From Chitinophaga pinensis (GTDB lineage Bacteria; Bacteroidota; Bacteroidia; NS11-12g; UBA9320), in contig CAMDBP010000001.1 in assembly GCA_945889315.1 (NCBI GenBank), positions 1 through 45,004 on the forward strand: a stretch of 45,004 bases of DNA. Direction: 5' to 3'. The position numbers and the translations under genes are program-made. Under the pieces are notes generated by a model. The model did no database searches. It had not been told where the DNA came from and saw nothing but the letters and a program-made list of their open reading frames with translations. Position 1 is the first letter of the stretch. The number at the start of each line of letters is the position of its first letter. Below are positions 42,114 through 45,004 of the stretch, piece after piece.

Positions 42114-43241
42114 CTAAACACCTCCTTCCCCGTTTGTAATTTCCGCATCATTTTCTAGCGCATCTTCATTATTATCGACATCCATTTGCTCTATAAAGTC
42201 TCTAAATTTGAGGTGTGAATCACGAATGGCATAAATAGAAACACCTATTAATACCGCCAAGCTTAGAAGCCAAGCTATAAAAAATCCTTTTAGATGTGTA
42301 CTAGTTGTCCAATTAAAAACAAATTTCAACAATGTATAAATGGCAATTCCTAACGGTATAAGACATAAACTGATAAGCGATACACAATATAACCAATTCA
42401 GCACAGGTGGATCCAAAAAAAGAGAAGCACTAAACCCGCTGCCATTTATATAACCACTCATAGTGCCAGAAACATTAGACAGAATAACCAAAGGAAAATA
42501 AATACTGAGCATCACTAGCAAAATGATTAAAAAAACGGCGAATAACTTGGCCACAACGGTTATTATTTCAGCTACACCAGAGGTCAAGGTTTGTGTTCCA
42601 CGTTTCAAACTACCATTGTTTTTTAGATTCTCGGACCACTTAGATGCTTCGTTTCGCAAGTTGCTAGAAACGGAGGCTGCCTCCTCTCGAATGTTATTGG
42701 CTATATCGGATATGGTGCTTGCATTCCCGTGCATACGATACCTGTCTTGGGGCGTAATTGCAGCTGGAATTATTGCCCAGAGTATGATGTAGGCCACAAT
42801 AGGCGCGCCGGCAAGCATTACAAGTAAAATGAAAATAATCCTCACCGCGATAGTGTCAAGTCCGTAATAAGCTCCAATGCCAGAACAAACACCTCCAAAA
42901 ATAGCATCATCTTTATCCCTAAATAACTTTTTGCGTTTGGGGTCCTTATACCCTTGTGAATCTTGACTTTCATCATGATCCTCTGCTCCCATATCTTGAG
43001 CAGTGCCCATCAGGGTAATTGCTTCTTGAACATGTAATTCGCTTATAAAGTCATTAACTCTCAATTTTGCAAAAAATAATTCGGCAATTCGCGCCTCTAT
43101 ATCATCGAGAATTTCCTTCCCACTTTCCGTATTAACAAAATGTTTTTCCAAGCTTCTCATATAGTGGCTTAAACTATCATAAGCCTGTTCATCTATAGAA
43201 ACAGCTTGACCTGCTAAGTTTATTTTTATTATTTTATTCAT
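42114..43241 (-). CDS. PspC domain-containing membrane protein
   Basis: The 375-residue protein starts with a cytosolic domain (about 1-95, INLAGQAVSIDEQAYDSLSHYMRSL, common in Bacteroidota PspC proteins). A PspC domain (about 105-160, RDKDDAIFGGVCSGIGAYYGLDTIAVRIIFILLVMLAG) follows, then a linker and three to four more transmembrane helices (about 230-345). PspC proteins respond to envelope stress in other bacteria; here the sensor input is unknown. The PadR regulator gene overlaps its start by 4 bp, so both form one unit under PadR control. Confidence 0.88.
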   Translation of the reverse strand: MNKIIKINLAGQAVSIDEQAYDSLSHYMRSLEKHFVNTESGKEILDDIEARIAELFFAKLRVNDFISELHVQEAITLMGTAQDMGAEDHDESQDSQGYKDPKRKKLFRDKDDAIFGGVCSGIGAYYGLDTIAVRIIFILLVMLAGAPIVAYIILWAIIPAAITPQDRYRMHGNASTISDIANNIREEAASVSSNLRNEASKWSENLKNNGSLKRGTQTLTSGVAEIITVVAKLFAVFLIILLVMLSIYFPLVILSNVSGTMSGYINGSGFSASLFLDPPVLNWLYCVSLISLCLIPLGIAIYTLLKFVFNWTTSTHLKGFFIAWLLSLAVLIGVSIYAIRDSHLKFRDFIEQMDVDNNEDALENDAEITNGEGGV

Positions 43242-43567
43242 ATTTTTTTGGTTAGACGGTTTACAGATTGATTTAATTCAGACCATGTTTCAGCAAGTTG
43301 ATTGTTAAAAAGCACACCCTCTTCGGTAAGAGAATAATACTTACGAGGCGGTCCTTGATCGCTTTCTTTCCATTCGTATTTGAGTAAACCTGCATTTTTT
43401 AAGCGCGTTAGCAAAGGATACAAAGTGCCTTCAACCACTATTAGTTTAGCATCCTTTAAGTTAGCGATTATGTCTGAGGCATAAACCTCTCCTTCGCTCG
43501 CAAGCGTTAAAATGCAATACTCTAGCACGCCCTTGCGCATTTGCGATTGCGTATTTTCTATATTCAT
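43238..43567 (-). CDS. PadR family transcriptional regulator
   Basis: The 109-residue product from ATG 43567 is a winged-helix PadR repressor: QMRKGVLEYCILTLASEGEVYASDI, VVEGTLYPLLTRLKNAGLLKYEW, and GPPRKYYSLTEEG. It lacks the long C-terminal dimerisation helix of larger PadR proteins, as is usual for the PspC-linked subgroup. An upstream TTG at 43579 would overlap the -7 box and is not needed. It overlaps PspC by 4 bp and very likely represses its own operon. Confidence 0.9.
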   Translation of the reverse strand: MNIENTQSQMRKGVLEYCILTLASEGEVYASDIIANLKDAKLIVVEGTLYPLLTRLKNAGLLKYEWKESDQGPPRKYYSLTEEGVLFNNQLAETWSELNQSVNRLTKKI

Positions 43568-43576
43568 TTGAGAATG

Positions 43577-43584
43577 CAAACCTA
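43577..43584 (-). promoter_or_regulatory. -7 promoter element (TAGGTTTG, minus strand) of padR-pspC
   Basis: On the minus strand this is an exact TAnnTTTG match ending 9 bp before the PadR ATG at 43567. Confidence 0.6.
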
Positions 43585-43595
43585 TCTTATTTAAA

Positions 43596-43620
43596 TAGTA
43601 CTATGCAATACAAAGTACTA
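43596..43620. promoter_or_regulatory. Inverted repeat at the -33 region of padR-pspC, candidate PadR operator
   Basis: TAGTACT (43596-43602) and AGTACTA (43614-43620) are perfect 7-bp inverted arms around an 11-bp spacer. They begin 11 bp beyond the -7 box, so a bound dimer would block the promoter. That position fits autorepression by PadR. Confidence 0.6.
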
Positions 43621-43726
43621 GGCTTTCTACTAGATGATTTGTTTGTACGATGAACAGCCGATGTTCCGCTATTGAGCCTTCAGCATAATCCCTACCTTTT
43701 ACGCTTTTAGATGTTACTAAAAAAAG

Positions 43727-43734
43727 TACTTTTG
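43727..43734 (+). promoter_or_regulatory. -7 promoter element (TACTTTTG) of sucD
   Basis: This exact TAnnTTTG match ends 18 bp before the ATG at 43753. It lies inside the 14-codon upstream extension of the open frame, which supports 43753 as the start. Confidence 0.65.
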
Positions 43735-43752
43735 CAGCACTCAAAAAAAACA

Positions 43753-44619
43753 ATGTCAGTATTAGTAAATAAGGATTCTAAAATTATTGTTCAAGGCTTT
43801 ACAGGTAGCGAAGGAACTTTTCATGCAGGCCAAATGATAGAGTATGGTACGCAAGTGGTAGGAGGCGTTACACCCGGTAAAGGTGGACAATCTCATCTTG
43901 ACAAACCTGTTTTCAATACTGTAGCAGATGCTGTAACCACCACTGGCGCTGACACAAGCATAATATTTGTACCACCTCCATTTGCGGCAGACGCTATTAT
44001 GGAAGCAGCTGCTGCAGGCATACACGTTATTGTGTGTATCACCGAAGGTATTCCTGTCGCAGACATGGTGAAGGTTAAAGCATATTTATCTGACAAAACT
44101 TGTCGATTAATTGGCCCTAATTGTCCTGGTATTATTACTGCAGATGAAGCCAAAGTTGGAATTATGCCAGGCTTTATCTTTAAAAAAGGTAAAATTGGTA
44201 TAGTGTCTAAATCTGGGACATTAACTTATGAAGCAGTAGACCAAGTAGTAAAAGCGGGTATGGGTTGTACTACCGCTATTGGAATAGGTGGCGATCCTAT
44301 CATTGGTACTTCTATGAAGCAGGCAGTTGAATTACTAATGAACGATCCTGAAACCGAAGGCATCGTTATGATAGGTGAAATAGGCGGTGGCATGGAAGCT
44401 GAAGCTGCACGTTACATAAAAGAATTTGGCACTAAGCCGGTAGTAGGATTTATCGCAGGTGAAACTGCACCAGCAGGCCGTACAATGGGTCACGCAGGCG
44501 CTATCGTTGGAGGTGATGATGATACAGCTTCTGCTAAAAAAGCCATCATGAGAGAATGTGGAATACACGTTGTAGATTCTCCAGCAGGCATCGGCGCTAA
44601 AATGGCGGAACTTGTTTAA
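43753..44619 (+). CDS. sucD: Succinate-CoA ligase, alpha subunit
   Basis: SucD forms succinate and ATP or GTP from succinyl-CoA in the TCA cycle, together with SucC. From ATG 43753 the product has 288 residues, the standard length, starting [25 protein letters not shown]. It has the CoA-binding fold with [10 protein letters not shown] and [22 protein letters not shown], and the phospho-His loop [17 protein letters not shown]. The sucC gene is not adjacent, which is common in this phylum. The upstream ATG at 43711 precedes the -7 box and is rejected as a start. A strong terminator follows. Confidence 0.96.
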   Translation: MSVLVNKDSKIIVQGFTGSEGTFHAGQMIEYGTQVVGGVTPGKGGQSHLDKPVFNTVADAVTTTGADTSIIFVPPPFAADAIMEAAAAGIHVIVCITEGIPVADMVKVKAYLSDKTCRLIGPNCPGIITADEAKVGIMPGFIFKKGKIGIVSKSGTLTYEAVDQVVKAGMGCTTAIGIGGDPIIGTSMKQAVELLMNDPETEGIVMIGEIGGGMEAEAARYIKEFGTKPVVGFIAGETAPAGRTMGHAGAIVGGDDDTASAKKAIMRECGIHVVDSPAGIGAKMAELV

Positions 44620-44638
44620 TCAAGAAAAGATATAATAA

Positions 44639-44669
44639 AAAAGGCCTTCCGAATGGAAGGCCTTTTTTT
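44639..44669. terminator. Rho-independent terminator after sucD
   Basis: A perfect 8-bp GC-rich stem GGCCTTCC / GGAAGGCC with a GAAT loop is followed by seven T. The A-run on the other side lets it also serve the convergent minus-strand gene. Confidence 0.92.
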
Positions 44670-44692
44670 GTTACGACTCACTTACCCGTTAT

Positions 44693-45004
44693 TTACTGGC
44701 CCTGATAATTAAGTTTTGCTAAACCTCCATACACAACTGCAGGACGCGTAGTTTTTGCCTTTTCAATATCGTCTACGAAAATCTGTAGAGTGACAGCTGT
44801 CAAAGCCTTAGCAGAATCCATAAACATCGGCTCTACAATGTAAGCTAGTTTGTATGGATGCTCTGTTACTGGGTTAATTTCCGAATACGTATAGGTTGCA
44901 TTATCTTCCCCAGAAGCACTGATCTGACTTACTATCTTGTCGTCTTTGTAAACGTTAAAGGATTGGACATTAGCTCCAGAGCCTACCGTGATATCCATTC
45001 TTAC
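44693..45004 (-). CDS. C-terminal part of an unrecognised protein (5' partial)
   Basis: A minus-strand frame enters from the right edge and ends at TAA 44695-44693, giving the last 103 residues. The sequence (SFNVYKDDKIVSQISASGEDNATYTYSEINPVTEHPYKLAYIVEPMFMDSAKALTAVTLQIFVDDIEKAK) looks like a normal, well-folded beta-rich protein, but I do not recognise a family. An internal ATG at 44998 is probably not the start, since the frame stays open to the edge. It converges with sucD across a shared terminator. Confidence 0.65.
   Translation of the reverse strand, partial: VRMDITVGSGANVQSFNVYKDDKIVSQISASGEDNATYTYSEINPVTEHPYKLAYIVEPMFMDSAKALTAVTLQIFVDDIEKAKTTRPAVVYGGLAKLNYQGQ

Noticed and set aside
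43711-43752. Upstream ATG of sucD
   Set aside because: It lies before the -7 promoter box and adds residues not found in SucD.

Overview
The window comes from an AT-rich member of the Bacteroidota, most likely Flavobacteriales. Supporting evidence: many genes are preceded by the Bacteroidota -7 box TAnnTTTG (sometimes with TTTG about 19-21 bp further upstream) rather than by Shine-Dalgarno sites. Several secreted proteins end in a type IX secretion (T9SS) sorting domain. MurA carries Asp in place of the catalytic Cys, and DnaJ has a half zinc finger. No genus can be named from the sequence alone. I saw no tRNA, rRNA, CRISPR array, insertion sequence or prophage.

Layout. 1-9.4 kb is mostly core housekeeping: the tail of a basic protein, murA, a TlpA-like thioredoxin, grpE-dnaJ, murQ, a decayed lipoprotein gene, a 2Fe-2S ferredoxin with a GNAT acetyltransferase, the ribosomal run rplM-rpsI-rpsB-tsf, and pyrH. 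9.5-13.5 kb holds dcd and a WD40 gene on the minus strand, overlapping head to head with a phosphopantetheinyl transferase-SDR pair, then a VOC protein. 13.5-21.5 kb has a secreted BNR/T9SS protein, the dnaG-acyltransferase pair on the minus strand, an M20 amidohydrolase, a YraN protein and a truncated DUF3078 gene.

21.6-37.1 kb is the most interesting part. It contains two separate MbnP/MbnH-type loci, the pair in which a di-haem MauG-like enzyme (MbnH) is known to oxidise a tryptophan of MbnP to make a copper site. Locus 1 (plus strand, 21.65-27.33 kb) runs: small Cys-rich secreted protein, TonB-dependent receptor, HMA-MauE membrane fusion, MbnP lipoprotein, MbnH lipoprotein, secreted HMA protein with a Cys-rich tail. 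It reads as a copper uptake or handling operon. Locus 2 (minus strand, 37.09-32.73 kb) is one tightly overlapping operon: ECF sigma factor, one-helix anti-sigma-like protein, CnrX/Spy-like metal-sensor protein, MbnP, MbnH, and a T9SS-secreted YHYH-domain protein. It looks like a self-regulated, metal-responsive version of the same chemistry. An aryl-sulfotransferase-like T9SS protein and a 1087-residue BNR-repeat protein lie between the two loci.

37.2-45 kb returns to mixed metabolism: lhgO, a small membrane protein, a low-molecular-weight protein tyrosine phosphatase, a T9SS endonuclease/phosphatase-family protein, a biotin carrier protein, a nitroreductase pseudogene, a PspC-PadR pair with a likely operator, sucD, and the end of an unrecognised gene. 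Three genes are clearly decayed (lipoprotein, DUF3078, nitroreductase), so gene loss is under way in this lineage.
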